DNA of 64,000 nt, from the NCBI RefSeq assembly GCF_025460765.1, contig NZ_JAMWEG010000004.1, positions 186,001-250,000 of the forward strand, written 5' to 3'. Source of the stretch: Micromonospora sp. MA102. Lineage in GTDB: Bacteria > Actinomycetota > Actinomycetes > Mycobacteriales > Micromonosporaceae. The position numbers and the translations under genes are program-made. Under the pieces are notes generated by a model, which worked only from the letters and a program-made list of their open reading frames with translations, ran no database searches and was not told the DNA's origin. Shown here one piece after another: positions 37,509-46,048 of this stretch (position 1 is its first letter; the number at the start of each line of letters is the position of its first letter).

Positions 37509-38267
37509 GTGGACGGCGTGGAGCCCGGCACGCCCTGCTGGGCCGACCTGGCCACCCCCGGGTTGGACGACGCGAAGCGGTTCTACCCGGAGCTGTTCGG
37601 CTGGACCGGCCGGGTGTCGACGGAGCCGGGCGCCGGCGGCTACACCACGTTCCTGAAGGACGGCCGGGCCGTCGCCGGGGCCGGGCCGCCCGCCGCACCG
37701 GACCAGGTGCCGGTCTGGTCGACGTACGTGGCCACCGACGACGCGGACCTGGTCGCCACCCGGGTGGAGGCGGCCGGCGGCCAGGTGGTGGTCTCCCCGT
37801 TCGACGTCTTCGGGCTGGGCCGGATGGCGGTCCTCGCCGACCCCGCCGGTGCGGTGTTCAGCGTCTGGCAGCCCATGGCGATGCGCGGGGCGGAGTTGTT
37901 CAACGCCCCCGGCTCGCTGTGCTGGAACGAGCTGGTCACGCCCGATCCCGAACGGGCGAAGGAGTTCTACGCGCTGGTCTTCGGCTGGCACCCCGAGGAG
38001 CAGGCGTCCGGCCCGGTCACCTACACGGGGTGGCGGTGCGGCGCCCGGATCGTCGCCGGCATGATGCCGCAGCTGGAGCCGCTGCCCGACGACCTGCCGG
38101 CGTACTGGACGGTCTACTTCGCGGTCCAGGACGCGGACGCCACCGCGGCCCGCGCCGCCGAGCTGGGCGGCACCATCCTCGTCCCGCCCCGGGACAACCC
38201 GGCCGGCCGCGGCGCCGCGCTCCGCGACCCCCAGGGGGCGCTCTTCTCGGTCACGGCCCTGCGCTGA
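37509..38267 (+). CDS. Glyoxalase/VOC-fold protein, two tandem domains
   Basis: 252-residue protein with two vicinal-oxygen-chelate domains of about 120 residues each. The repeats start alike (GTPCWADLATPGLDDAKRFY and GSLCWNELVTPDPERAKEFY) and each ends with a D/P-G-A-FSV pattern (DPAGAVFSVW and DPQGALFSVTAL). VOC proteins of this class bind metal or a small ligand, as in glyoxalases and antibiotic-resistance binders. The reaction is unknown. The start GTG 37509 has GAGAGGGG upstream. Confidence 0.88.
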   Translation: MDGVEPGTPCWADLATPGLDDAKRFYPELFGWTGRVSTEPGAGGYTTFLKDGRAVAGAGPPAAPDQVPVWSTYVATDDADLVATRVEAAGGQVVVSPFDVFGLGRMAVLADPAGAVFSVWQPMAMRGAELFNAPGSLCWNELVTPDPERAKEFYALVFGWHPEEQASGPVTYTGWRCGARIVAGMMPQLEPLPDDLPAYWTVYFAVQDADATAARAAELGGTILVPPRDNPAGRGAALRDPQGALFSVTALR

Positions 38268-38292
38268 CCCGGTGTCAGGAGGGGCCCTCCGT

Positions 38293-39072
38293 TCAGCGGG
38301 GGCGGACGGGGACCACCAGGGGGCCGTGCTCGCCGGGGATGACGCGGATGTTGGCGCGGTAGTGGCGGGCCAACAGGGCCTCGGTGAGGACCTCCTGCGG
38401 CGGACCGGCCGCGGCGACCCGGCCGTCGGCGAGCAGGACCAGGCGGTCGGCGTACTCGCCCGCGATGGAGAGGTCGTGCATGGTGGCGAGCACGGTCAGC
38501 CTGTGCTCGCGGCGGAGCTGGTCGACCAGCTCCAGCACCTCCTGCTGGTGGCCGATGTCCAACGCGCTGGTCGGCTCGTCGAGCAGCAGCAGGGTGGCGC
38601 CCTGGGCCAGCGCCCGGGCCAGGAAGACCCGCTGCCGCTCGCCGCCGGAGAGGGTGGCCAGCTCGCGGCGCCCGAACGCGCCCAGGTCGAGCCGGTCCAG
38701 CACCTCGTGCACGGCCGCCAGGTCGGCGGCGGACTCCCGGCCCAGCGCCGGGATGTACGGGGTGCGCCCCAACAGCACGTAGTCGAGGACCGACATGCCG
38801 GCCGGCACCACCGGGGACTGCGCCACGGTGGCCACCACCCGGGCCCGGTCGCGGCGGCGGAGGGAGTTGATCGGCGTACCGAAGAGGGAGACCGCGCCCG
38901 GCGCGGGCAGCAGGCCGCCGACGGCGCGCAGCAGTGTCGACTTCCCGGCGCCGTTCGGGCCGATCACGGTGACCCACTCGCCCACCGCGACCGTGAGTTC
39001 GACGCCGGCCAGGATCGGCGTGCCCCCCAGGTCGATCCGCAGGTCGCGCAGCTCCACGGCGGGTGCGCTCAT
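38293..39072 (-). CDS. btuD: Cobalamin ABC transporter ATP-binding protein
   Basis: 259-residue ATPase of a FecCD-type importer. Walker A is VIGPNGAGKSTLLRA, the signature is LSGGERQRVFLARALAQ, and Walker B is LLLLDEPTSALD. The cobalamin role is inferred from the riboswitch upstream of the operon and the partner genes. It is the last of three genes and its ATG at 39072 overlaps the permease stop. Confidence 0.88.
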   Translation of the reverse strand: MSAPAVELRDLRIDLGGTPILAGVELTVAVGEWVTVIGPNGAGKSTLLRAVGGLLPAPGAVSLFGTPINSLRRRDRARVVATVAQSPVVPAGMSVLDYVLLGRTPYIPALGRESAADLAAVHEVLDRLDLGAFGRRELATLSGGERQRVFLARALAQGATLLLLDEPTSALDIGHQQEVLELVDQLRREHRLTVLATMHDLSIAGEYADRLVLLADGRVAAAGPPQEVLTEALLARHYRANIRVIPGEHGPLVVPVRPR

Positions 39073-40256
39073 GTCAGCACCCGGCGGGCGGTGCGCAGGA
39101 CGAGCACGAAGAACGGTCCGCCGAGCAGCGCGGTGACCACGCCGATCGGGACCTCGGCGGGCGCGGCGGCGGTGCGGGCGACCACGTCGGTCAGCGCCAG
39201 GAACGCCCCGCCGAACAGCATCGACAGCGGCAGGATGACCCGGTAGCTCGACCCGGCGAGCAGCCGTACGGTGTGCGGCACGATGATGCCGACGAAGCCG
39301 ATCAGGCCGGAGGCGGACACCGCGGCGGCGGTGCCCAGCGAGGCGGCGGCGATCAGCAGGTAGCGGGAGCGCTGCGGGTGCAGCCCGAGGCTGGCCGCCT
39401 CGTCGTCGCCGACGGAGAGCACGTCCAGCTCGCGGCGGTGCAGCAGCACCACGACGGCGGTGAGCACGAAGTACGGCAGGACCAGCCGGACGTCGTGCCA
39501 GCCGGCGGTGGCCAGCCGGCCGAGCAGCCAGGAGTAGACCTGCTGGATGCTGTCGGAGTGCCGTTGCAGCAGGTACGTCTGCCCGGCGGAGAGGAACGCC
39601 GAGACCGCCACCCCGGCCAGGATCAGCGTGGCCGGTGACCGGTTCCGGCCGCCGGCCGCGCCGAGCCCGTACGTCATGGCGACCGCGCCGAGCGACCCGA
39701 CGAACGCGGCGAGCGGGATGGTGACCGGCAGCCCGGTGATCGCCCCACCCGCTCCGGCGCCCAGGGTGATGACCGCGGTCACCGCGAGCCCGGCGCCGGC
39801 CGCCACGCCCAGCAGGTACGGGTCGGCGAGGGGATTGCGGAAGACGCCCTGGTAGCAGCCGCCGGCCAGGGCGAGCAGGGCCCCGACGAGCAGGCCGAGC
39901 ACGACCCGGGGCAGCCGCAGCTCGGTGATGATGGCGATCTCCCGCTCGCTGAGCCCGCTGTCCAGGTGCACCCCGGGCAGCAGGTTGAGCAGTTCGGCGG
40001 CGACGCTGCCCGGCGGCAGGCTGACCGGGCCGAGCGAGACGCCGGCCACCAGCGCCACCAGCACCGCGCCGATGCCGGCGAGCAGCCAGCGGGTGCGCAG
40101 CCCGGCCGGCCGGACGGACGCACCCGGTGCGGCCGCCCGCTTCCCGTCGCGGGTCACGGGCGTGCCCGGGTCGTCCATGCCGGGCACCCCGGCGGGCCGG
40201 GACGCGTCGGGCGTCCCGGCCGGCCGGGACGCGTTGTCCGCCGGTCGCACGGTCAC
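39069..40256 (-). CDS. btuC: Cobalamin ABC transporter permease (FecCD family)
   Basis: 395-residue integral membrane protein of the FecCD/BtuC family, homodimeric in known transporters, with about ten hydrophobic helices. Signatures are LRLPRVVLGLLVGALLALAG with CYQGVFRNPLADPYLLG, and GLIGFVGIIVPHTVRLLAG near the C-terminus. A Pro/Ala/Asp-rich leader of about 55 residues precedes the first helix; it exists only if GTG 40256 is used, two bases after the binding-protein stop. The alternative ATG at 40178 would shorten it. Confidence 0.88.
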   Translation of the reverse strand: MTVRPADNASRPAGTPDASRPAGVPGMDDPGTPVTRDGKRAAAPGASVRPAGLRTRWLLAGIGAVLVALVAGVSLGPVSLPPGSVAAELLNLLPGVHLDSGLSEREIAIITELRLPRVVLGLLVGALLALAGGCYQGVFRNPLADPYLLGVAAGAGLAVTAVITLGAGAGGAITGLPVTIPLAAFVGSLGAVAMTYGLGAAGGRNRSPATLILAGVAVSAFLSAGQTYLLQRHSDSIQQVYSWLLGRLATAGWHDVRLVLPYFVLTAVVVLLHRRELDVLSVGDDEAASLGLHPQRSRYLLIAAASLGTAAAVSASGLIGFVGIIVPHTVRLLAGSSYRVILPLSMLFGGAFLALTDVVARTAAAPAEVPIGVVTALLGGPFFVLVLRTARRVLT

Positions 40257-40258
40257 CG

Positions 40259-41197
40259 TCAGGCCGGGACCTTGGCGGTGGCGTCGACGATCACCTTGAG
40301 CAGGTCGACCACGCGCGGGCCCCACCGGGAGGCGATGTCGTCGTCCAGCGCCACGATCTGGTTGTTCTTCACCGCGGTGACGCCGGCCCAGCCGCTGCGG
40401 GCCTTGACGGTCTCCGCGGTCTGCTTGCAGCACTTGGTGTCGGCCAGGAAGACGAAGTCGGGGTTCGCCTTGACGATGACCTCCTGGGAGAGCTGCGGGT
40501 AGCCGCCGTTCTTCCCGTCGGCGTCCGCCGGGTCGGCGATGTTCTGCAAACCGGCCAGGGCGTAGATCGAGCCGATGAAGGTCTTGCTGGTCGCGCTGTA
40601 CAGCTCCGGGCCCAGCTCGTGGTAGTAGGTGAGCTTCCTGGCCCGCTGCGGCAGGTCCTTGGTGATGGCGGCGACGTCGTCCTTCATCTTCTTCGTGACG
40701 GCGTCCGCCTCGGCCGGGTGGCCGGTGAGCTTCCCCAGGTCGGTGATCTGCTGGTAGCTGTCGTCCAGTGTGGTCGCGGCCGGGGTGAGCAGCACCGGGA
40801 TCTTCAGCGCGGTGAGCTGGTCGACGATCTTGTTGGTGTCGTTGGCGAGCACCACCAGGTCGGGGCTCCGCCCGGCGATCGCCTCGGCGTTCGGCTGGTA
40901 GCCCGAGAGGTCGCTCTTCGGCGCCTCCGGCGGGTAGTTCGACTGGTCGTCGACGGCGGTGACCTGCTTGCCGGCGCCGACGGCGAAGAGCATCTCGGTC
41001 GCCGAGGGCGACAGCGAGACGATCTTCTCGGGGCGCTTCTCCAGGGTCAGCTTGCCGACGGTGACCGGGAAGGCGGCCGCCGCCGAGCTGCCGCCGGCCG
41101 CGGGGGTGTCGTTCGAGGTCTTCTCGGCGCAGCCGCCGAGAAGCAGCGCGCCGACCGCGAGCGCGGCGGCGAAGAGCCGGGGGGTACGTCTGGACAT
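40259..41197 (-). CDS. btuF: Cobalamin-binding lipoprotein
   Basis: 312-residue periplasmic-type binding protein anchored as a lipoprotein (lipobox LLLGGC after a basic N-terminus). The family pattern begins KIVSLSPSATEMLFAVGAG and continues with VTAVDDQSNYP, typical of BtuF/FhuD-type binders. The ATG at 41197 is preceded by GGAGGA; the longer frame from 41326 would run into the riboswitch and is rejected. It is the first gene of btuFCD. Confidence 0.88.
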   Translation of the reverse strand: MSRRTPRLFAAALAVGALLLGGCAEKTSNDTPAAGGSSAAAAFPVTVGKLTLEKRPEKIVSLSPSATEMLFAVGAGKQVTAVDDQSNYPPEAPKSDLSGYQPNAEAIAGRSPDLVVLANDTNKIVDQLTALKIPVLLTPAATTLDDSYQQITDLGKLTGHPAEADAVTKKMKDDVAAITKDLPQRARKLTYYHELGPELYSATSKTFIGSIYALAGLQNIADPADADGKNGGYPQLSQEVIVKANPDFVFLADTKCCKQTAETVKARSGWAGVTAVKNNQIVALDDDIASRWGPRVVDLLKVIVDATAKVPA

Positions 41198-41284
41198 CGG
41201 TCCTCCTGTCGGTCGAGGAGTGTGGTGCTTCGCCGACAGGGACCTGGGCGGGCCCGTCCGCGAGGCGCCCTTCCTCGAGAGCGC

Positions 41285-41435
41285 GTGTCGCGACCGTGCC
41301 GCAGGCGACCTGGCTCGTCCCCCCACAGGTGTCGGCGCCGGCTCGGGGCCGACGCCGTGTGCGGGGCATCACAGTTGCGGGACAGCGCCGGTTTCGCACC
41401 GGCTTCGCTGCGGGGTGGTCGGTGCCACCGTAGCG
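41285..41435 (-). promoter_or_regulatory. Cobalamin riboswitch
   Basis: The minus-strand leader of btuF contains the conserved core GCTGTCCCGCAACTGTGATG (starting near 41389), preceded by the GGTGCGAAACC internal loop. The B12 box reads GAGCCAGGTCGCCTGCGG at 41316-41299. These elements are in the order expected for the adenosylcobalamin riboswitch. It would repress btuFCD when cobalamin is abundant. The gap to the start codon is about 90 bases, enough for an expression platform. Boundaries are approximate. Confidence 0.88.
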
Positions 41436-41508
41436 CATGACCAGCGGAGATCGTCCGGACGGGAGGCGCGGTGGGACCCCGGCGACCCGGGCCCACCGCG
41501 CCTCGTGG

Positions 41509-41825
41509 TCAGCAGTACTGGCTCTGCTTCCCGATCGCCCGGTACGGGCAGTCGGCGTACTCGGAGAGCAGCAGCACGGCCTCCCGGTTGCGCGAGGTCT
41601 GGGCGGGGATCACCTCGTCGGGCGGGTAGAAACCGCCCCCGGAGGCCGACCCGGGATACATCTCGAAGGTGTACGCCCAGATCTTGTGGGCCCCCACATC
41701 CAGTCGATGCTGGTGCCGTCGGCGATGTAGAGGTCGCTGGACTGTTCCGGGGTGTAGCCGTTGCTGGACGCCATCTGCCGGCCGATGGTGGCGAAGGTGT
41801 TGTACTGGTCGGCGCTCATCCCGGT
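41509..41825 (-). pseudogene. Truncated, frameshifted M14 zinc carboxypeptidase fragment
   Basis: Only the C-terminal about 100 residues of an M14 (carboxypeptidase T-like) enzyme remain. One frame reads [20 protein letters not shown] then [12 protein letters not shown] and IDWMWG. The other continues [33 protein letters not shown], and ends [11 protein letters not shown]. The two frames meet at a G-run near 41688-41695, where one G appears to be missing. Two stop codons precede the first frame, and no zinc-binding N-terminal part was found upstream. The frame break alone could be a sequencing error, but the 5-prime loss is genuine decay. Confidence 0.8.
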
Positions 41826-41960
41826 GATTCATCACTATGTGCTTCCATCCCGGCCGCATCCTCACGCCGGCAATGATTTTCCATGCCTGAACCTCTGGCG
41901 AAACTTCCCTCCAGGCGCGACAGTGAACGGCAACGATGCGGTTCACCTGGAGGAGCTGCC

Positions 41961-43280
41961 ATGGACCGGACATCCCTGCGCACGGCCGCCGTGGCCGGCG
42001 CCACCACACTCGCCCTCCTCGGCACCACCGCCCCGGCCGGCGCGACCACGACCGTCACCCACGACGAGCAGATCACCTGGCAGGGCTGGTCCGGCCCGGC
42101 CTGGTCGACCGGGACCGCGGCCGGCACGGCCGGCACCGCCGCCGGCCTGACCCTGACCACCCCGGTCGGCACCATCCTCTACAAGGACCCGCACAGCAAC
42201 ACCCGGCGCACCTGGGCGTACGGGACGTGGACCTCACCGCTCACCCAGGTCGGCTTCTCCGCCACCGAGCTGGTCACCTCGTGGAACGCCGACACCCCGG
42301 CCGGCACCTGGGTCCAGGTCGAACTCCAGGGCACCTACACGAGCGGCACCCGCACCCCCTGGTACGTCATGGGCCGCTGGGCCTCCGGCGACGGCGACAT
42401 CCGGCGGACCAGCGTCGACCGGCAGGGCGACAAGACCTCCAGCGTCCTCACCGACACGTTCGCCGTCACCAACCCCGCCGCCGGAGTGCTGCTGCGGGCG
42501 TACCAGCTGCGCGTGACCCTCTACCGGGACCCGGCGTCGACCGTCACGCCGGTGCTGCGGTCCGTCGGCGCCATGAGCTCGAACGTGCCGGACCGGTTCA
42601 CCGTCACGCCGAGCGCCGGGCACATCGCCTGGGGCACCGAGCTGGCCGTGCCGCGCTACTCCCAGAACATCCACGCCGGCCAGTACCCGGAGTACGGCGG
42701 GGGCGGCGAGGCGTGGTGCTCGCCCACCTCCACCGAGATGGTGGTCGAGTACTGGAGCCGCAAGCCCTCCCCGGCCGACACGTCCTGGGTGGACCCCGGC
42801 TACGCCGATCCGACGGTCGACCACGCCGCCCGGATGGCCTACGACTGGCAGTACGGCGGCACCGGCAACTGGCCGTTCAACACCGCGTACGCGGCCAGCT
42901 TCCCCGGCCTGGAGGCCAAGGTGACCCGGCTGCACTCGCTGGACGAGCTGGAACACTTCATCGCCGCCGGCATCCCCGTGGTGACCAGCCAGTCCTTCCT
43001 CGCCAGCGAGCTGGACGGGGCGGGCTACGGCACGGCGGGGCACCTCATGGTGGTGGTCGGCTTCACCGCCACCGGCGACGTGATCGCCAACGACCCGGCC
43101 TCGCCCAGCGACGCCGCCGTCCGGCACGTCTACCGGCGCGACCAGTTCGAGCAGATCTGGCTGCGCACCCGGCGGACCACCGCGAACGGCGGCACCGGCG
43201 GCGGCTCCGGCGGCGTCGTCTACCTCATCAAACCGACCGAGGTGGCCTGGCCCTCCGTGGCCGGTTCCACCAACTGGTGA
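41961..43280 (+). CDS. Secreted C39-like papain-fold peptidase (first of tandem pair)
   Basis: 439-residue exported protein with a signal peptide (cleavage near APAGATT). The N-terminal about 190 residues form a beta-rich domain ([20 protein letters not shown]). The C-terminal domain matches Peptidase_C39_2: catalytic Cys253 in [11 protein letters not shown], His361 in GHLMVVVGF, and Asp378 in NDPAS. It ends in GSTNW, shared with the next protein. The ATG at 41961 follows GGAGGAG. Target and physiological role are unknown. Confidence 0.85.
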   Translation: MDRTSLRTAAVAGATTLALLGTTAPAGATTTVTHDEQITWQGWSGPAWSTGTAAGTAGTAAGLTLTTPVGTILYKDPHSNTRRTWAYGTWTSPLTQVGFSATELVTSWNADTPAGTWVQVELQGTYTSGTRTPWYVMGRWASGDGDIRRTSVDRQGDKTSSVLTDTFAVTNPAAGVLLRAYQLRVTLYRDPASTVTPVLRSVGAMSSNVPDRFTVTPSAGHIAWGTELAVPRYSQNIHAGQYPEYGGGGEAWCSPTSTEMVVEYWSRKPSPADTSWVDPGYADPTVDHAARMAYDWQYGGTGNWPFNTAYAASFPGLEAKVTRLHSLDELEHFIAAGIPVVTSQSFLASELDGAGYGTAGHLMVVVGFTATGDVIANDPASPSDAAVRHVYRRDQFEQIWLRTRRTTANGGTGGGSGGVVYLIKPTEVAWPSVAGSTNW

Positions 43281-43309
43281 CCCATCCCTTCCCACCCAAC
43301 GGAGTGCAC

Positions 43310-44650
43310 ATGGTCAGACCAGCCCTGCGCGCGGTCGCCCTCGTCGGCGCCGCCGCGCTCGCCCTCGTCGGTGTGACGGCGCCCGCCCACGCCGACAACA
43401 ATCTGCCGACCGGCGCGCACGACGAGCAGATCACCTTCCAGGAGTGGTCCAAGTACCCCGACTGGCGCGGCGGCACCCACGACGGCACGTACGCCATCCC
43501 GGGGGACCGCACCGGCATCACCATCGGCCAGCCGGCCGGCACCACCGAGTTCACCGACGAGCACACCGGCACGACCCGGACCTGGGAGTACGCGACCTGG
43601 ACCTCGCCCGAGCGGCAGGTCGGCTTCGACGCCAGCGAGCTGGTCGCGTCGTGGAACGCCGCGACCCCGGCCGGCACCTGGATCCAGGTCGAACTGCACG
43701 GCACGTACAACACCGGGCAGCAGACTCCCTGGTACGTCATGGGCCGCTGGGCCTCGGGCGACCAGGACATCAAGCGGTCCACGCTGGACGGCCAGGGTGA
43801 CCCCTGGTCGACCATCTGGACCGACACGTTCTCGATCGACGACGCCAAGGCCGGGGTGCTGCTGCGGTCGTACCAGCTCCGGCTGACCCTCTACCGCGCA
43901 CCGGGGCAGACCGCCTCGCCGCGGGTCTGGATGCTCGGCGCGATGAGCTCCAACGTGCCGGACCGGTTCACCGTCGCCCCGAGCAAGGGCGGCATCGCCT
44001 GGGGCACCGAGCTGGCCGTGCCGCGGTACTCGCAGAACGTCCACGTCGGCGAGTACCCCGAGTTCGACAACGGCGGGGAAGCCTGGTGCTCCCCCACCTC
44101 CACCGAGATGGTGGTCGAGTACTGGGGCCGCAAGCCCTCGGCCGCGGACACCGCCTGGGTCGACCCGAGCTACGCCGACCCGACGGTCGACCACGCCGCC
44201 CGGATGACCTACGACTACGAGTACGAGGGCGCCGGCAACTGGCCGTTCAACACCGCGTACGCGGCCAGCTTCCCGGGCCTGGACGCCCGGGTCACCCGGA
44301 TGCACTCGCTGGACGAGGTGGAACGGTTCATCAAGGCCGGCATCCCGGTGATCACCTCGCAGTCCTTCCTGGCCAGCGAGCTGGACACGGCGAACTACGG
44401 CACCTCCGGGCACCTGTTCGTGATCGTCGGCTTCACCGCCGACGGTGACGTGATCGTCAACGACCCGGCCTCGTCGTCCAACGACGCCGTGCGCAACGTG
44501 TACAAGCGGGAGCAGTTCGAGCAGATCTGGCTGCGCACCAAGCGGTACCGGGCGAACGGCACGGTGGCCTCCGGCTCCGGCGGCATCGCGTACCTCATCA
44601 AGCCGACCGACAAGCCCTGGCCGGTCGTGCCGGGCTCGACCAACTGGTGA
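43310..44650 (+). CDS. Secreted C39-like papain-fold peptidase (second of tandem pair)
   Basis: 446-residue paralogue of the previous gene, clearly a tandem duplication: the signal peptide differs, but blocks such as [26 protein letters not shown] and [15 protein letters not shown] are shared. Cys260, His368 and the NDPAS Asp form the same triad. The ATG at 43310 lies five bases after GGAG and 29 bases after the first gene's stop, so the two are probably co-transcribed. The 3-prime end is followed by a strong terminator. Confidence 0.85.
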   Translation: MVRPALRAVALVGAAALALVGVTAPAHADNNLPTGAHDEQITFQEWSKYPDWRGGTHDGTYAIPGDRTGITIGQPAGTTEFTDEHTGTTRTWEYATWTSPERQVGFDASELVASWNAATPAGTWIQVELHGTYNTGQQTPWYVMGRWASGDQDIKRSTLDGQGDPWSTIWTDTFSIDDAKAGVLLRSYQLRLTLYRAPGQTASPRVWMLGAMSSNVPDRFTVAPSKGGIAWGTELAVPRYSQNVHVGEYPEFDNGGEAWCSPTSTEMVVEYWGRKPSAADTAWVDPSYADPTVDHAARMTYDYEYEGAGNWPFNTAYAASFPGLDARVTRMHSLDEVERFIKAGIPVITSQSFLASELDTANYGTSGHLFVIVGFTADGDVIVNDPASSSNDAVRNVYKREQFEQIWLRTKRYRANGTVASGSGGIAYLIKPTDKPWPVVPGSTNW

Positions 44651-44655
44651 AACGC

Positions 44656-44702
44656 CCCGGGCCCGGCGCGTTCCCCGTCCGGGGGATCGCGCCGGGCCCG
44701 GG
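44656..44702. terminator. Convergent terminator after the C39 peptidase pair
   Basis: A 15-base perfect inverted repeat (CCCGGGCCCGGCGCG at 44656-44670 and its complement at 44688-44702) encloses a second CCCCG/CGGGG hairpin. Genes converge on it from both sides. Confidence 0.8.
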
Positions 44703-44707
44703 TCTGG

Positions 44708-45193
44708 TCAGACGGACGGGGCGAACGAGGCCGGCGGGGCCGTGGGCTCCTTCGCCCGGCGGCGGTTCCGGATCGCCCGCACGATGATCCACACCCAGGC
44801 CACCAGGGCGGCCACGCCGGCCAGGGCGAGCCCGGTGACCAGCAGGTAGGTCGAGCCGCCGGCGGTGGAGAAGACGCCCTTCCGGGCACCGGAGTCGAGC
44901 GCCGGGGCGGTGGCCCCCGCGGTCAGCTCGTCCGGCGCGTCGTAGAGGATCACGTCGGCGCGCTGGGCGCCGCCCTCGGTGGCGACGAAGGTCCCGTGCC
45001 ACTCGCAGTTGCGCCGGCCGCATTCCTCGTTCACTGCGGTGAAGGTGCCCGGCGTTCCGCCACCGTTCTTCGCCTCCCAGGCCGGGGCGAGGTCGGTGAC
45101 GCTCAACATCAGTCCGATGGCGGCGATGACCGGCAGGCCGATCCAGACGAAGACCTTGGTCCGCCACCCGTTGATCGTGTTCAGGAAACTCAC
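44708..45193 (-). CDS. Membrane protein of unknown function
   Basis: 161-residue protein starting at GTG 45193. It has two hydrophobic helices, one near the N-terminus (VFVWIGLPVIAAIGLMLSV) and one near the C-terminus (YLLVTGLALAGVAALVAWVW). The roughly 80 residues between them hold a Cys pair (EECGRRNCEWHGTF) and should be outside the membrane. The C-terminus is basic. It is last in a minus-strand run headed by mqnE. No family recognised. Confidence 0.65.
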   Translation of the reverse strand: MSFLNTINGWRTKVFVWIGLPVIAAIGLMLSVTDLAPAWEAKNGGGTPGTFTAVNEECGRRNCEWHGTFVATEGGAQRADVILYDAPDELTAGATAPALDSGARKGVFSTAGGSTYLLVTGLALAGVAALVAWVWIIVRAIRNRRRAKEPTAPPASFAPSV

Positions 45194-45245
45194 GGCCGCC
45201 GACCCTAGCGGCCGGCGCCGTCTCCCGCTGCCCCGTCCCGCGAGG

Positions 45246-45524
45246 TCAGCTCTCGCGGCGCTCGTCGGTGCGCTCGGCCTGGTCGTCCCCGGCCAGGGCG
45301 GAGCGCAGCCGCTCCTTCTCGGCGCGGCGCCGCTCCGACGCCTCGGACATCTCACCGGCCATCTCGTCCCGCCAGCCGCGGAGCAGGAAGAACGACAGCG
45401 CGGCGGAGAACACCAGCGCCAGCATCAGCCGCAGGAACATGTTCATCTCGACGAACCAGAGGGCCGCCAGCACGCCGACGAACAGCCCGATCCGGCCCAG
45501 CGTGTACTTGACCGCCGCGCTCAC
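45246..45524 (-). CDS. DUF4229-family small membrane protein
   Basis: 92-residue protein with two hydrophobic helices (LGRIGLFVGVLAALWFV and LRLMLALVFSAALSFFLL) and a charged Glu/Arg-rich C-terminal helix. The pattern AVKYTLGRIGLF at the start and LRGWRDEMA after the second helix match the actinobacterial DUF4229 family, which has no known function. It starts at GTG 45524, just downstream of a dispersed repeat, in the mqnE gene run. Confidence 0.8.
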   Translation of the reverse strand: MSAAVKYTLGRIGLFVGVLAALWFVEMNMFLRLMLALVFSAALSFFLLRGWRDEMAGEMSEASERRRAEKERLRSALAGDDQAERTDERRES

Positions 45525-45537
45525 CGCGACGCCCCAA

Positions 45538-45583
45538 TTCGCGACTGCGGGGCTCGCAAACCCGGTTCGCTCCTCGCGCTCAC
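45538..45583. repeat. Dispersed repeat copy B
   Basis: Minus strand reads GTGAGCGCGAGGAGCG, then AACCGGGTTTGC, then GAGCCCCGCAGTCGCGAA. Its two ends match the copy at 14849-14892 base for base over most of their length, while the middle differs. It sits between two small membrane-protein genes. Confidence 0.65.
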
Positions 45584-45609
45584 GCCCGCACTTCCTTCTC
45601 TCTCACGCC

Positions 45610-46038
45610 TCAACCCGTCCGCCGGGCCAGCCAGTGCACGCCATGAAACCAGACCACCGCGTAGACCACGGTGAACACCGCCGCGGCCAGCGCGCCGGAG
45701 AACAGCGCCGGCAGCCCGGCGGCGAGGCCGGCCGCCAGCAGCCCGGCGAAGACGCCGAGCACGAGCCCGGCCAGCGCCGCGAGCACCCGGGACGCGCCGA
45801 ACTCCCAGGCCCGGAAGTCGTCCCAGAACAGCCACAGCGGAAGGATCACCGCCAGCCAGCCGTTGGTCCGCCCGAACCGGCCCGCGCCCATGGTGGCGAA
45901 GGCCCACTCGAAGAGCACCAGCGCCAGCACCCCGATCACCAGCCCGGCGAGGCTCACCCCGAGCAGGTCACCCAGGGTGAGGATGCGCCCCTCGGCGTCC
46001 CGCCGGGGGAAGGTGCGCTGCTGCTCCTCGGTGCTCAT
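45610..46038 (-). CDS. Membrane protein of unknown function
   Basis: 142-residue protein with three or four hydrophobic segments, including LGVSLAGLVIGVLALVLFEWAF and VLAALAGLVLGVFAGLLAAG. No motif or family recognised. It starts ten bases after the mqnE stop, so it is almost certainly in the same transcript. Its Trp/His-rich end (VVWFHGVHWLARRTG) follows the last helix. Confidence 0.7.
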   Translation of the reverse strand: MSTEEQQRTFPRRDAEGRILTLGDLLGVSLAGLVIGVLALVLFEWAFATMGAGRFGRTNGWLAVILPLWLFWDDFRAWEFGASRVLAALAGLVLGVFAGLLAAGLAAGLPALFSGALAAAVFTVVYAVVWFHGVHWLARRTG

Positions 46039-46048
46039 CGGCGTGCGG

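Noticed and set aside
38293..41197. Siderophore or heme transporter assignment for the FecCD-type operon
   Set aside because: The upstream cobalamin riboswitch makes vitamin B12 the better call.
39069..41438. A 789-codon frame covering permease and binding protein
   Set aside because: The N-terminal half is a shadow frame of btuF; only the portion from 40256 matches the FecCD permease.
41936..44650. A 904-codon plus-strand frame joining the two C39 peptidase genes
   Set aside because: The first half is out of frame with the real first gene; the second gene has its own ATG and ribosome site at 43310.
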